From contig NZ_JAKMUS010000003.1 in the NCBI RefSeq assembly GCF_027570075.1, forward strand, positions 62,001 to 126,000: a DNA stretch of 64,000 nt. The letters are read 5' to 3'. Source of the stretch: Corynebacterium meitnerae (GTDB taxonomy: Bacteria; Actinomycetota; Actinomycetes; Mycobacteriales; Mycobacteriaceae). Made by a program: the position numbers and the translations under genes. Shown in pieces: positions 47,224 to 57,298 of the stretch (position 1 is the stretch's first letter; each line of letters starts with the position of its first letter). The notes below the pieces were generated by a model. That model was not told where the DNA came from and did not search any database. It worked only from the letters and a program-made list of their open reading frames with translations.

Positions 47224-48084
47224 GTTGCTCTCAACAACCTTCACCGGAAGCTTGTCAAAGAAGTCAGCCAGGGACGTCAGCCCCAACTTGCGCATCACGT
47301 CAGAGGCAAGCGCCTTGGAAAACTCCGCAGCGGTCTTACCTGCCTCCAGGTTCGGCGCCGGCTTCAGCTGGGTAGCGATAGCGACGTAGTGGTAGTTCTC
47401 GTCGTAGGCCGTGCGCATATCCCAGCGGATGTTCTTCAACCAGTCACCGCCCATGCCGGTCTCCGGATTAAAGAAATTGCCCTTGTACTCGTTGGCAAAG
47501 CCAAGATCAACACGGTAGAAGTAGACAACCGTCTTCTCATCAGCCTGGTACGCGAGCATATCCACGCCGTCGATATTGTTCGGCTTTACCGCCTTGCTGA
47601 AGTCCAGAGTGTCGCGAGCCTCCAGCTCCTGCTCCGCAATCTTCGGCAGGCCAGCGAAAGCCCAACGAACAGACTTATCTGGGATACCTCGTCCCGCAAG
47701 GTCAAGGTTGAAGCGCTGCGCCTTAGCGCCGATAGCTGCATCACTCAGGCCAAGCTCTTCCTGGCGGGACGGGCCGGACTGCTCCGTGGTGGTCGGGGCA
47801 TCGGTCGTCGGACGCGGAGGCAGCGGCGGCTTCGGATCCTCAGTCGGCGTCGTCGGAGTCGTCGGAGTGGTTGGGGTCGTCGGCGTGGTCGGCGTCGTCG
47901 GGGCTGCAGGGGTGGTGGTCGTAGAAGAGCCATCACCGCTGCCGTTGTTGGAGGAGCCGTTACCGTCCTTCAGGCCCAGGGTGAGACCAAGGACGAGGGC
48001 AAGGATGGAAATAACGCCCAAGACTGCACCGGCGATCTGGTCAAGCCTGACCGCGCCGACACCAGGAATATTGATAGTTGGCAT
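47218..48084 (-). CDS. Membrane-anchored protein with Thr-Pro-Thr repeats
   Basis: 288 residues, family not recognised. One N-terminal membrane span (AGAVLGVISILALVLGLTL) follows a short cytoplasmic 'MPTINIPGVGAVRLDQ'; then a low-complexity linker of Gly/Ser/Asn and about ten TPT units (nine-base repeats around 47844-47912), then a folded extracellular domain with 'VRWAFAGLPKIAEQELEAR' and 'VVYFYRVDLGFANEYKGNFF'. Surface stalk-and-head architecture. ATG at 48084 has AAAGGA upstream; the six codons before are unsupported. Confidence 0.75.
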   Translation of the reverse strand: MPTINIPGVGAVRLDQIAGAVLGVISILALVLGLTLGLKDGNGSSNNGSGDGSSTTTTPAAPTTPTTPTTPTTPTTPTTPTEDPKPPLPPRPTTDAPTTTEQSGPSRQEELGLSDAAIGAKAQRFNLDLAGRGIPDKSVRWAFAGLPKIAEQELEARDTLDFSKAVKPNNIDGVDMLAYQADEKTVVYFYRVDLGFANEYKGNFFNPETGMGGDWLKNIRWDMRTAYDENYHYVAIATQLKPAPNLEAGKTAAEFSKALASDVMRKLGLTSLADFFDKLPVKVVESNK

Positions 48085-48143
48085 GAGAGTCCTTTCAGAC
48101 ACAGGAAATATTCAACGGAAAGTTACCACACACAAAATAATAA

Positions 48144-48172
48144 AAGAAGCGCGGAATTCAACCGCGCTTCTT
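48144..48172 (-). terminator. Rho-independent terminator after clpX
   Basis: Stem AAGAAGCGCGG / CCGCGCTTCTT, then a TTTTATTATTTTG run on the minus strand. 26 bp after the clpX stop. Confidence 0.9.
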
Positions 48173-48197
48173 AAAATTCAGTTCTGTATGGGTGAAG

Positions 48198-49484
48198 TTA
48201 TGCCGATTTCTTCGTGTCGTGCAGAACATATTCCGGGTTTGCTCCCGAATCAATAACCGCCTTGCCGATGACAACCTCACGGACATCATCACGATCCGGC
48301 AGGTCGTACATGATCGGCACGAGTACCTCTTCCATGATGGCGCGCAGGCCACGGGCACCGGTGCCACGTTCAGCGGCCTTCTTCGCCACCGCATGCAGTG
48401 CCGCATCGGTGAAACGAAGCTCCGCACCATCCATCTCAAACAGGCGCTGGTACTGCTTGACCAACGAGTTCTTCGGCTCCGTGAGCACCTTCACCATGGA
48501 ATCCTCATCCAGGTTCTCTACCGAAGCCAAGATAGGCAGACGACCAATGAACTCAGGGATCAGGCCGAACTTCACCAAATCCTCCGGCTGCACCTTGGAC
48601 ATCATATTGGCAGCTTCACGCTCCGAAGCGGAATCAATCTCCGCACCGAAGCCAATACCCTTCTTGCCCACGCGTTCCGCGATAACCTTGTCCAAGCCAT
48701 CGAAAGCACCAGCCACCACGAACAAGATGTTGGTGGTGTCCAGCTGGATAAACTCCTGGTTCGGGTGCTTGCGTCCACCCTGCGGTGGAACAGAAGCGAC
48801 AGTGCCCTCAAGGATCTTCAGCAGTGCCTGCTGAACACCCTCACCAGAAACATCACGGGTGATCGACGGGTTCTCCGACTTACGGGAGATCTTGTCCACC
48901 TCATCGACGTAGATGATGCCGTTCTGCGCACGGTTCACATCAAAATCAGCGGCCTGAAGCAGTTTGAGCAGGATGTTCTCCACATCCTCACCCACATAGC
49001 CGGCCTCCGTCAGCGAGGTCGCATCAGCAATTGCAAACGGGACGTTGAGCATGCGTGCCAGAGTTTGCGCAAGGTAGGTCTTACCGGAACCCGTGGGGCC
49101 CAGCAGGAGGATGTTGGACTTAGCAATCTCAACATCCTCGTCCTTCTTCCGCAAACTCCCAGTCTCCGTACGAACACGCTTGTAGTGGTTGTACACCGCC
49201 ACAGCGAGCGTGCGCTTTGCCTGGTCCTGGCCAATCACATACTCGTCCAAAAACGCGGTGATTTCCGACGGACGGGGCAGCTTCGCATCGTCTTGCTGCT
49301 CCTGCGACTGGGTGCCAGCGAGCTCCTCTTCGATAATCTCGTTGCACAGCTCAATGCACTCATCACAGATGTACACACCGCCACCGGCGATGAGCTTACG
49401 CACTTGCTTCTGGCTCTTTCCGCAAAAGGAGCACTTGAGCAAATCGGAGCTATCCTGCGTCACTGCCATTGTGTGTTTCTTCAA
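48198..49484 (-). CDS. clpX: ATP-dependent Clp protease unfoldase ClpX
   Basis: 428 residues. The N-terminal C4 zinc finger (CSFCGKSQ at 19 and ICDECIELC near 42) binds adaptors; the AAA+ domain has Walker A GPTGSGKT (about 120) and Walker [14 protein letters not shown]-type pocket residues contact ClpP ([12 protein letters not shown] region). It unfolds tagged substrates and feeds them to ClpP1P2. Transcribed alone; clpP genes are downstream on the same strand but separated by a lipoprotein gene in the opposite direction. Confidence 0.97.
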   Translation of the reverse strand: MKKHTMAVTQDSSDLLKCSFCGKSQKQVRKLIAGGGVYICDECIELCNEIIEEELAGTQSQEQQDDAKLPRPSEITAFLDEYVIGQDQAKRTLAVAVYNHYKRVRTETGSLRKKDEDVEIAKSNILLLGPTGSGKTYLAQTLARMLNVPFAIADATSLTEAGYVGEDVENILLKLLQAADFDVNRAQNGIIYVDEVDKISRKSENPSITRDVSGEGVQQALLKILEGTVASVPPQGGRKHPNQEFIQLDTTNILFVVAGAFDGLDKVIAERVGKKGIGFGAEIDSASEREAANMMSKVQPEDLVKFGLIPEFIGRLPILASVENLDEDSMVKVLTEPKNSLVKQYQRLFEMDGAELRFTDAALHAVAKKAAERGTGARGLRAIMEEVLVPIMYDLPDRDDVREVVIGKAVIDSGANPEYVLHDTKKSA

Positions 49485-49663
49485 CCCTCGTTTAGTGGAT
49501 TCTTGGACCTTTAAGGCTACCCCACCGGCGCACTATTCCTCGAAGTGACGAGTTGGCGGGGGGACGTCGATAAGCAAAAAGATGCTTTCCTCGCGGTCGC
49601 ACATGCCACTGTATCCGCTATGGTGGGCGCCAACAGAAAACTCGCCGAATTCTAGGGAGCCCC

Positions 49664-50131
49664 ATGACCTTGCGCCGTACGCTGAGCACCGCTGCACTCG
49701 CCGCTTCCCTCCCCTTCGCGCTGACGGCATGCTCTGAATCGGACGACATCTCCGAGCCCATCATGACCACGGAAGCAACGGCCAACACGAATTCCGAGAA
49801 GTCATCTACCACGGTGAGCACCATCGTGGAGACCGTCTCTGAGGAAGAATCCCCAGAACCTGAAACGCAGAGCAAGGGTCCGTGCGAGTGGATGCCAGTG
49901 GAACAAGGCCAACCCGGCGATCTTGTGGCCATGTACTGCGACGGTACGCACGCATCCATCGGTACCTATGCTTCGGACCACGTCGAATATCTCTCCTGGG
50001 ACGGCAAGGACTGGGTGCGGTTCGAAAGGTCAGGCACCACCTACACCGGCTTCGCGTGCTACGACATCGCTCAAGCAGAAAGCCAGGGATTCCCCGCAGA
50101 GATCATTGATCGCATGATCCCGTGTGACTAG
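49664..50131 (+). CDS. Hypothetical lipoprotein
   Basis: 155 residues. Lipoprotein signal with RR near the start and lipobox LTAC (Cys 23), a Thr/Ser/Glu-rich linker to about 70, then a small globular domain with four or five Cys (CEWMPVE, AMYCDG, FACYDIA, MIPCD), probably paired as disulfides. Unknown function; similar short Cys-containing lipoproteins are common in corynebacteria. It is the only plus-strand gene between clpX and the tRNAs. Confidence 0.75.
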   Translation: MTLRRTLSTAALAASLPFALTACSESDDISEPIMTTEATANTNSEKSSTTVSTIVETVSEEESPEPETQSKGPCEWMPVEQGQPGDLVAMYCDGTHASIGTYASDHVEYLSWDGKDWVRFERSGTTYTGFACYDIAQAESQGFPAEIIDRMIPCD

Positions 50132-50153
50132 CTTCAAAACAAAGCCGTACGAC

Positions 50154-50185
50154 AAAAGGCCAAGCTGGTTATTGCTTGGCCTTTT
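50154..50185. terminator. Bidirectional terminator, lipoprotein gene and clpP2
   Basis: Stem AAAAGGCCAAGC / GCTTGGCCTTTT with an 8-nt loop; T-runs in both directions. It sits 22 bp from each stop codon. Confidence 0.92.
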
Positions 50186-50206
50186 CTCTTGTGAAAGCTC
50201 GGGGAC

Positions 50207-50827
50207 TTAAGCGTTGAGCTTGCGGTAATCAAACACCTGGTCAATGATGCCGTACTCGACTGCTTCCTCAGCGGTGAGGATCTTGTCACGGTCCGTGTCA
50301 ATGCGGACCTGCTCAGGCGTGCGGCCGGAGTGACGCGCCAGGGTCTCCTCCATGAGGAGACGCATACGCTCAATCTCCTTCGCCTGGATCTCCAGATCGG
50401 AGACCTGGCCACGGGTACCCTCCGTTGCCGGCTGGTGAATGAGCACGCGGGAGTTCGGCAAAGCAGCGCGCTTGCCCGGCGCACCAGCAGCCAGAATCAC
50501 AGCCGCTGCAGACGCTGCCTGGCCCAGGCACACGGTCTGCACATCCGGGCGAACGTACTGCATCGTGTCGTAGATAGCCATCAGCGAAGTGAAGGAACCA
50601 CCCGGGGAGTTGATGTACATCGTGATGTCACGGTCCGGGTCCTGGGACTCAAGGACGAGGAGCTGCGCCATGATGTCATTCGCGGAAGTGTCATCCACCT
50701 GGGTACCCAGAAAGATAATGCGCTCCTCGAACAACTTGGAGTACGGGTTGGTTTCCTTCGTGCCGTACGAGGACTGCTCAATGAAGCTCGGCAGAACGTA
50801 ACGGGAGTTAGGCATCTGGAAAGACAT
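50207..50827 (-). CDS. clpP2: ATP-dependent Clp protease proteolytic subunit 2
   Basis: 206 residues. Catalytic triad: Ser in [12 protein letters not shown] (near 111), His in LIHQPAT (near 136), Asp in DTDRDK (near 185). It forms the mixed ClpP1P2 tetradecamer with the product of the adjacent gene, 30 bp upstream in the operon. Actinobacteria need both subunits for activity. Confidence 0.95.
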   Translation of the reverse strand: MSFQMPNSRYVLPSFIEQSSYGTKETNPYSKLFEERIIFLGTQVDDTSANDIMAQLLVLESQDPDRDITMYINSPGGSFTSLMAIYDTMQYVRPDVQTVCLGQAASAAAVILAAGAPGKRAALPNSRVLIHQPATEGTRGQVSDLEIQAKEIERMRLLMEETLARHSGRTPEQVRIDTDRDKILTAEEAVEYGIIDQVFDYRKLNA

Positions 50828-50857
50828 TAATTTCTCCTTCTTCTCTGTATCTGCCGG

Positions 50858-51439
50858 TTAGTTGCTGATGCTGCCCTGGGCGCTGGAGATCACGTGGTCG
50901 ACGATGCCGTACTCGCGTGCCTCCTCCGCCGTGAACCAGCGGTCACGGTCAGAGTCCTTGGTGATCTGTTCGAAGGTCTGGCCCGTGTGCTCCGCAATGA
51001 GGCGCGCCATCTCTTCCTTCGTCTGCGCGAACTGCTCAGCCTGAATAGCAATATCAGCTGCGGTACCACCCACGCCTGCCGACGGCTGGTGCATCATAAT
51101 CCGCGCATGTGGCAGCGCGAATCGCTTACCCTTCGTACCACCGGAGAGCAGGAACTGGCCCATCGATGCAGCCAGGCCCATGCCGTACGTAGCGATGTCG
51201 CACGGGGAGTACTTCATCGTGTCATAAATAGCCATACCCGCCGTGACAGAGCCGCCCGGAGAGTTGATGTACAGCGAGATATCGCGGGTTGGATCCTCCG
51301 CAGAAAGCAGCAGAATCTGGGCGCAAAGCTTGTTAGCAATCTCATCGTTGACTTCCTGCCCCAGGAAGATGATGCGCTCGCGCAGCAGGCGCTCGTAGAC
51401 CGAATCACCCAAATTCATACCGGCTGCTGGCGTAGTCAT
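50858..51439 (-). CDS. clpP1: ATP-dependent Clp protease proteolytic subunit 1
   Basis: 193 residues. Ser in [11 protein letters not shown], His in MMHQPSAG and Asp in DSDRDRW form the triad. Start ATG at 51439. First gene of the clpP1-clpP2 operon; a ClgR-type box lies 96 bp upstream, which fits heat/redox-induced ClgR control known for this operon in corynebacteria. Confidence 0.95.
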   Translation of the reverse strand: MTTPAAGMNLGDSVYERLLRERIIFLGQEVNDEIANKLCAQILLLSAEDPTRDISLYINSPGGSVTAGMAIYDTMKYSPCDIATYGMGLAASMGQFLLSGGTKGKRFALPHARIMMHQPSAGVGGTAADIAIQAEQFAQTKEEMARLIAEHTGQTFEQITKDSDRDRWFTAEEAREYGIVDHVISSAQGSISN

Positions 51440-51534
51440 GCGGTGTGCTCCTTATCGTCAGTGCTTATTGGTTTATTGCTTGTCTTTTAACAACGCCCCA
51501 CCCTAGTCGCGGATTCCGCCGAGTGGCGCGTGTT

Positions 51535-51545
51535 CGCTGACAGCG
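51535..51545. promoter_or_regulatory. Candidate ClgR binding site before clpP1
   Basis: CGCTGACAGCG matches the ClgR core CGCYNANRGCG exactly, with flanking TT/TGC also close to consensus. It is in the 214-bp gap between clpP1 and tig, a normal ClgR target in this genus. Confidence 0.7.
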
Positions 51546-51588
51546 TGCAGGTGCTCGTGGAAGACCGTAGGTACCTGTACTCAGCATT

Positions 51589-51628
51589 CGACCCCGGGGC
51601 TGGAGTTTCCTCCGACCAACCGGGGTCG
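51589..51628 (-). terminator. Hairpin after tig
   Basis: Stem CGACCCCGG / CCGGGGTCG with a 22-nt loop, between tig and the ClgR site. No U-run, so termination is uncertain. Confidence 0.5.
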
Positions 51629-51653
51629 TTACGTTTCACAAGCGCTATTGCGA

Positions 51654-53012
51654 CTAGCTCTCGTCGGCTACCTCAGCGTTGTCGTCCTCTTCGATCTCAC
51701 CGAAGTAATCGTTCGGGTCGACCTTGTTACCCTCATCATCCTTGACGGTGGTGCGGGAGATAGCGGCGGCCAGAGCCTTGCCACGGCGAACGTCAGCGAA
51801 GAGGTTAGCTACCTGGCCGGACTGCTGCAGCTGCATGATGAACTGGTTCGGGTCCATGCCGTAGGACTGCGCGGTGAACAGGATGTGGTCCGTCAGCTCC
51901 TGCTGGGAAACCTCCGGCTGCTCCTGGTCAGCAACTGCGTCGAGGAACAGCTGGGTACGAACAGAGTTCTCTGCGTTCTCGCGGGAGTCCTTCTCAAACT
52001 CCTCACGAGTGGTGCCCTGCGCCTCAAGCAGCTGGGCAAGAGCGGTCTCGTCGTGTGCCAGCTGGCCGAGAATCTGGTGGAGCTGGTTGTGCACCTGCTC
52101 GTCCACGACTGCCTGCGGCAGCTCGAACTTGGTCTTGTCCAGAGCAGCCTTGAGCACCTCGTCGCGGATGTCAGCAGCCTGCTGAGCCTTCTTGGACTCC
52201 TCCAGCTGAGTCTTAGTGGACTCGCGCAGCTCCTCGACGGTGTCGAACTCGGATGCCATCTGGACGAATTCCTCGTCCAGCTCCGGCAGCTTGCGCTCCT
52301 TGGTCTGCTGGACGAAGACCTTGATGGTAGCCTCTTCGCCCTTGTGCTCGCCGTACTGGATCTCAGAAGTGAACTCTGCTTCCTCACCGGTCTTCAGGCC
52401 CTTGATTGCCTTGTCCAGACCCTCAATCAGGTCGTCACGGCCAATCTCGTAGGAAATGCCCTCGGTGGAAGCCTCTTCAACCTTCTCGCCGTTGATGGTT
52501 GCCTCGATGTCGAGGATGGCGAAGTCACCCTTCTTCATCTTGCGACGGGTGTCCTTCAGCTCGCCGAAGCGTGCACGCAGGTTGTCAATCTCAGCATCCA
52601 CTGCCTCGTCATCAACCTTGAGTGCCGGAACGGTGACCTTGATCTTGGAGAAGTCCGGAACCTCAATCTCCGGACGGATATCCACCTCAGCGGTGAACTC
52701 GACAACGTCGTTATCCTCAATCTTGGTGACGTCAATCTCCGGCTGACCAATAACCTTCAGGTCATTCTCGGTCACAGCAGCGTCATAACGCGTCGGCAGC
52801 ATGTCATTGACAACCTGCTCGAGGATCGGGCCGCGACCAAAGCGCGCGTCGATAAGCTGGCGCGGAGCCTTGCCACGACGGAAACCTGGAATATTAACCT
52901 GCTGAGCGATTGCCTTGTACGCCTGGTCAATTTCCGGGCCGAGCTCCTCGAACGGCACGGTGACGGTCAGCTTCACGCGGGTGTCGCTGAGCTTGTCCAC
53001 AGAAGTCTTCAC
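51654..53012 (-). CDS. tig: Trigger factor, ribosome-bound chaperone
   Basis: 452 residues. N-terminal ribosome-binding domain with [19 protein letters not shown] (43-61); FKBP-type prolyl isomerase domain about 155-245 ('[17 protein letters not shown]'); C-terminal helical chaperone arms. An acidic tail ([12 protein letters not shown]) ends it. GTG at 53012 is chosen because AGGAG lies upstream and the trigger factor homology ([10 protein letters not shown]) begins there; an open frame further upstream runs through tRNA-Pro and is false. Confidence 0.95.
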   Translation of the reverse strand: MKTSVDKLSDTRVKLTVTVPFEELGPEIDQAYKAIAQQVNIPGFRRGKAPRQLIDARFGRGPILEQVVNDMLPTRYDAAVTENDLKVIGQPEIDVTKIEDNDVVEFTAEVDIRPEIEVPDFSKIKVTVPALKVDDEAVDAEIDNLRARFGELKDTRRKMKKGDFAILDIEATINGEKVEEASTEGISYEIGRDDLIEGLDKAIKGLKTGEEAEFTSEIQYGEHKGEEATIKVFVQQTKERKLPELDEEFVQMASEFDTVEELRESTKTQLEESKKAQQAADIRDEVLKAALDKTKFELPQAVVDEQVHNQLHQILGQLAHDETALAQLLEAQGTTREEFEKDSRENAENSVRTQLFLDAVADQEQPEVSQQELTDHILFTAQSYGMDPNQFIMQLQQSGQVANLFADVRRGKALAAAISRTTVKDDEGNKVDPNDYFGEIEEDDNAEVADES

Positions 53013-53059
53013 GGAAATTCTCTCCTGGCTAGATTGCGGAATCGTTCTAAAAATTAACA

Positions 53060-53078
53060 GGGACGCATGAAGCGTCCC
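53060..53078 (-). terminator. Terminator after tRNA-Pro
   Basis: Stem GGGACGC / GCGTCCC with a 5-nt loop, then a T-rich stretch (TGTTAATTTTTAG) on the minus strand. Confidence 0.8.
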
Positions 53079-53082
53079 TTTG

Positions 53083-53156
53083 TCGGGGCGACAGGATTTG
53101 AACCTGCGACCCCCTGCTCCCAAAGCAGGTGCGCTACCAAACTGCGCCACGCCCCG
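53083..53156 (-). tRNA. tRNA-Pro (anticodon TGG)
   Basis: Cloverleaf on the minus strand: acceptor CGGGGCG/CGCCCCG, D arm with GCGCAG...GGTAGCGC, anticodon stem CCTGC-GCAGG with loop TTTGGGA (anticodon TGG), T arm GCAGGTTCAAATCCTGT, discriminator A. CCA is not encoded. Confidence 0.97.
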
Positions 53157-53290
53157 TAAGGTGACCGCAAGCCTACCGATGAAGCACCGGCTTGCTCACG
53201 GGAGACGATTCTAGCGTGACCTAAAAACAGGCCACATCATTGGGGGCCAATTGCATACAACTAGATCCCAATGTTGCTGCTAGAGCAAGG

Positions 53291-53324
53291 AAAAAACCGG
53301 CGACACTTTAACGTGAAAGCCGGC
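53291..53324 (-). terminator. Terminator after tRNA-Gly
   Basis: Stem CCGGC / GCCGG extended by partial pairing, then TTTTTT on the minus strand. Confidence 0.8.
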
Positions 53325-53332
53325 TCCCTTGG

Positions 53333-53404
53333 AGGGAATGACGGGAATCGAACCCGCGTCTTCAGCTTGGAAGGCTGAGGTATTAGCCACTATACGACAT
53401 TCCC
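53333..53404 (-). tRNA. tRNA-Gly (anticodon TCC)
   Basis: Acceptor GGGAATG/CATTCCC, anticodon stem TCAGC-GCTGA with loop CTTCCAA (anticodon TCC), T arm GCGGGTTCGATTCCCGT, discriminator T. 72 nt. Not an operon with tRNA-Pro: each has its own terminator. Confidence 0.97.
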
Positions 53405-53521
53405 AGCTGCGCAAAGCGCGCTCAACAGCATATCCCACAGCGCGGCCCCCTTCAAAAAGGAACTCTTTTCAGCCCCGATTCGTTGGGAAAGTAGTTGACC
53501 ATCAAGAAGAAAAGGGATCTC

Positions 53522-54313
53522 GTGGAACTCGTTATCTTGCTAGGCATTGGTGTCCTTCTCTTCGGCGCCGTCAAAGTCATCGGAGGCGCGCAAAATAACA
53601 GCCAGCGCGCGCAGATCGACGAAGCCAAGCTTGACGACGAGCTTGCGGACGCCCGCAGGTGGATCGACCGCCTCGGCCACCAGGTCCTCACTATTTCCGG
53701 TAACGACGCTGCGTCGACGCAGGCGATGGCGGATGCGTCGGAGCGCTATAACGCAGCGCATTCCGCTCTAACCTCGGCGCGCACGGTACGCCAAGCGCAG
53801 CTCGCCCGCGAATCCGCCCTCGAGGGCCTCTATTACGTCAATGCTGCGCGTGAAATCCTCGGGCTCACGCCCGGCCCACAACTGCCTGAGCTTGAAGCCC
53901 AGCGCCAGGCCGGCCGCGTCACCGAGCCACGCACCGCAGAGTTCGACGGCCAGACGATCCAAGCCTCCCCCTACGCCAGCGCCAACACCCCGCACTACTA
54001 CCCCGGCGGCGCTGTTGCTGGCCGCCCCGTTCCGGCCGGCTGGTACTCCAGCGCCTGGTGGGCACCCGCCGCAATGACTGGCGTGTGGGCTGCAAGTTCC
54101 ATGATGTTCTACTCCGCCATGTTCGCCGGCATGGCGGGCACCCCCAGCGCAGACGCGTTCGCTGCTGGAGGCATGGGCGATGCCGGCGATGCTGGCGATC
54201 TAGGCGATGCCGGTAGCGATCTGGGCGATGCCGGCGGAGACCTTGACGGTGGCGGCTTCGAGGGCTTCGGCGACTTCGGTGGCGGCGACGGTTTCGACTT
54301 CGACTTTTTCTAG
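53522..54313 (+). CDS. Membrane-anchored hypothetical with Gly/Asp-rich tail
   Basis: 263 residues, resembling corynebacterial DUF1542-like proteins but not firmly assigned. One N-terminal span (LVILLGIGVLLFGAVKVIG), a coiled-coil-like helical region (about 25-100, many Ala/Glu/Arg), a Pro-rich linker, a second hydrophobic stretch (TGVWAASSMMFYSAMFAGMA) and a tail of GDAGDLGDAG-type units ending GFDFDFF. GTG at 53522 is chosen because AAAGGG lies 6 bp before; a TTG nine codons earlier is weaker. Confidence 0.7.
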   Translation: MELVILLGIGVLLFGAVKVIGGAQNNSQRAQIDEAKLDDELADARRWIDRLGHQVLTISGNDAASTQAMADASERYNAAHSALTSARTVRQAQLARESALEGLYYVNAAREILGLTPGPQLPELEAQRQAGRVTEPRTAEFDGQTIQASPYASANTPHYYPGGAVAGRPVPAGWYSSAWWAPAAMTGVWAASSMMFYSAMFAGMAGTPSADAFAAGGMGDAGDAGDLGDAGSDLGDAGGDLDGGGFEGFGDFGGGDGFDFDFF

Positions 54314-54340
54314 TAACGGACGCAACACTTAGTCCCGATG

Positions 54341-55370
<1,030 letters not shown>

Positions 55371-55381
55371 GGCTGCCCGCC

Positions 55382-56161
55382 ATGTCACGCCAGCTCAAAG
55401 GCAATATCACCAGCGAAACGCGGGGCACCACGGAAATCGTCCGGATTTCCAACCCCGCCAAACGCAACGCCCTGGAGCCGGATTCCTACTGGGCGATCGG
55501 CGACGCAGTCAATGCTGCCAACGCAAACCCGGACATCCGCTGTGTGATCATCACCGGCGATGAGTCCGCGTTCTGCTCTGGCATGGACCTGCAGGCGTTC
55601 CTGAGTGAGAATTCCGCTGAGGCCGCCTCACACTCCCTCGGCGGTATCGAGCACGTCATCTACGCCATCACCCGCGCGGACGTGCCCGTCATTGCCGCGG
55701 CCGAAGGCGCTATCGCTGGCATCGGCGCCTCATTGGCCTGCGCCTGTGACCTTATCGTCGCTGGCCAATCCGCGTTCATCACCCTGCCCTTCGGCCGGAT
55801 CGGTCTCATGCCCGACGGTGGCGCGGTAGCTACGTTGGCCGCATCCGTTGGCCGTCACCGTGCCATGCAGTTGGTGCTGCGCCAGGAACGCATCCCTGCT
55901 GTGGACGCAGCACAGATGGGGCTCGTGGCCGAGGTCGCGGAAGGTCCCGCCCTCGACCTCGCACTCGAGTGGGCCGAGGAATTCCGCCTCTCCCCGCGCG
56001 GCGCTGTCGCCCAGACCAAGCGCGCCGTCAACCGGGTTTCTTTGCCCCAGCTGCCACTCAGCCTGGCTGAAGAAGCCCGCGAGCAGACACTGCTCACCCA
56101 AAGCGCAGAACACAAGGAAGGTGTGGCGGCCTTCCTGGAGCGTCGCGCGCCGAAGTTCTAA
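55382..56161 (+). CDS. Enoyl-CoA hydratase/isomerase
   Basis: 259 residues of the crotonase fold. Oxyanion-hole region SAFCSGMDLQAF (near 60) and AAAEGAIAGIGASLACACD (near 105) are the family signatures; one active-site Glu position is occupied by Gly/Asp variants, so the exact reaction is unclear. It is probably co-transcribed with nitronate monooxygenase. Confidence 0.87.
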   Translation: MSRQLKGNITSETRGTTEIVRISNPAKRNALEPDSYWAIGDAVNAANANPDIRCVIITGDESAFCSGMDLQAFLSENSAEAASHSLGGIEHVIYAITRADVPVIAAAEGAIAGIGASLACACDLIVAGQSAFITLPFGRIGLMPDGGAVATLAASVGRHRAMQLVLRQERIPAVDAAQMGLVAEVAEGPALDLALEWAEEFRLSPRGAVAQTKRAVNRVSLPQLPLSLAEEAREQTLLTQSAEHKEGVAAFLERRAPKF

Positions 56162-56175
56162 TCCCTCCACCTTTA

Positions 56176-56216
56176 AGGACCGCACGGAATACCCACACGG
56201 TGTTCTGTGCGGTCCT
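56176..56216 (+). terminator. Rho-independent terminator after the hydratase
   Basis: An 18-bp stem, AGGACCGCAC.../...GTGCGGTCCT, with two mismatches, followed by CTTTACTTTCT. 15 bp after the stop codon. Confidence 0.85.
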
Positions 56217-56236
56217 CTTTACTTTCTCCCAGCACA

Positions 56237-56255
56237 TTAGGTAAGGTTTGCCTTG
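56237..56255. promoter_or_regulatory. Candidate DtxR iron box before efeU
   Basis: TTAGGTAAGGTTTGCCTTG matches the 19-bp DtxR consensus at 14 positions, including the whole TTAGGT half. The TAAGGTT here pairs with AACCTTA at 56269-56275. It lies 80-100 bp before efeU, the expected place for iron repression. Confidence 0.6.
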
Positions 56256-56332
56256 GCTAGTCAAGGGTAACCTTATTTCCATAGGTCACCGCCCTTGGAC
56301 TGGCCAGGTTAAAAACGAGAAAGTCCCCAAAT

Positions 56333-57298
56333 CTGTTCATCGCCGCCTTCCTGGTCGGCCTTCGAGAAGGCTTGGAAGCATCGCTCATCGTCGGCATGTT
56401 GTTCGCCGCGATTCACCGCCGCAATAGTCCGAGCAGCGACATCCAAACCAACACCGCCACCCACACAGTCTGGGTCGGGGTGTTTCTAGCAGCTGCGATC
56501 TGCACCGCCCTCGGTGCCCTTTTCACCTTCGGACGTTATGGTCTTTCCTTCCGCGCCCAAGAAGCAATCGGCGGCATCATGTCGCTCATCGCCGTGGCCA
56601 TGATCACCGGCATGGTCCTCTCCTTGAGCAACGAGAACGGCAAGCTGCGCACCATGCTCGACGACAAAACCGGCATCGCGCTGACCAAAGGTACGCAAGC
56701 GATGTTCTGGCTCGCGTTCGTGGCCGTCGCCCGCGAAGGCATCGAACTGACGCTTTTGCTGTGGGGTTGGACCACTACCCCGAGTGCGATCACCGGAGCA
56801 TTCGCGGGCATCGCCATCGCAATCCTGATGGGATGGCTGATTTACCGTGGCGCACTCCGCCTCGACCTGAAAACGTTCTTCACCTGGTCGAGCGCCCTGC
56901 TCATCATCGTCGCGGCAGGCATCCTCGCCTACGCCATCCACGATCTCCAGGAGGCCCAGTTCCTCCCTGGCCCCTTCTCCGGCGCACCGATTGCCCCAAC
57001 ACACCCACGAACCGGCGAAGTCCTCACCGGATTTGCCACCTATCCATTCTGGTTGGCGTCCTTCCCATTCGGCTGGGCTTTCAACCTCGATGGGGTCATC
57101 GACCCAGCGGGGATCACCGCCACACTCCTCCAAGCGTTCACCGGGTTCATGCCCCAAATGTCCTGGCTGCAGGTCGTCGGTTGGGGCGTTTACCTCGCCG
57201 TCATTGTCCCGGTTTTCGTGGGGCATGTGCGAGGGGCGAAGCGCGGTGGCGTCGATAAGCAAAAAACTGACTCTCATCCACGAAAGGTCTCATTATGA
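56333..57298 (+). CDS. efeU: Ferrous/ferric iron permease EfeU (FTR1 family), apparent CTG start
   Basis: FTR1-type permease with about seven membrane spans. REGLEA, the conserved first iron-binding motif, is in frame at 56360-56377 and a second, REGIE, lies mid-protein. The conserved N-terminus is (start)-FIAAFLVGLREGLEA. There is no in-frame ATG, GTG or TTG between the upstream stop (56282) and the TTG at 56372, which lies inside the motif. The natural start position is CTG at 56333. Either CTG is used, or a start was lost. It overlaps efeO by ATGA. Confidence 0.78.
   Translation: MFIAAFLVGLREGLEASLIVGMLFAAIHRRNSPSSDIQTNTATHTVWVGVFLAAAICTALGALFTFGRYGLSFRAQEAIGGIMSLIAVAMITGMVLSLSNENGKLRTMLDDKTGIALTKGTQAMFWLAFVAVAREGIELTLLLWGWTTTPSAITGAFAGIAIAILMGWLIYRGALRLDLKTFFTWSSALLIIVAAGILAYAIHDLQEAQFLPGPFSGAPIAPTHPRTGEVLTGFATYPFWLASFPFGWAFNLDGVIDPAGITATLLQAFTGFMPQMSWLQVVGWGVYLAVIVPVFVGHVRGAKRGGVDKQKTDSHPRKVSL

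Noticed and set aside
53013..53150. Longer trigger factor start reading through tRNA-Pro
   Set aside because: The added residues are the translation of a tRNA. The chosen GTG has a ribosome site and matches the trigger factor N-terminus.
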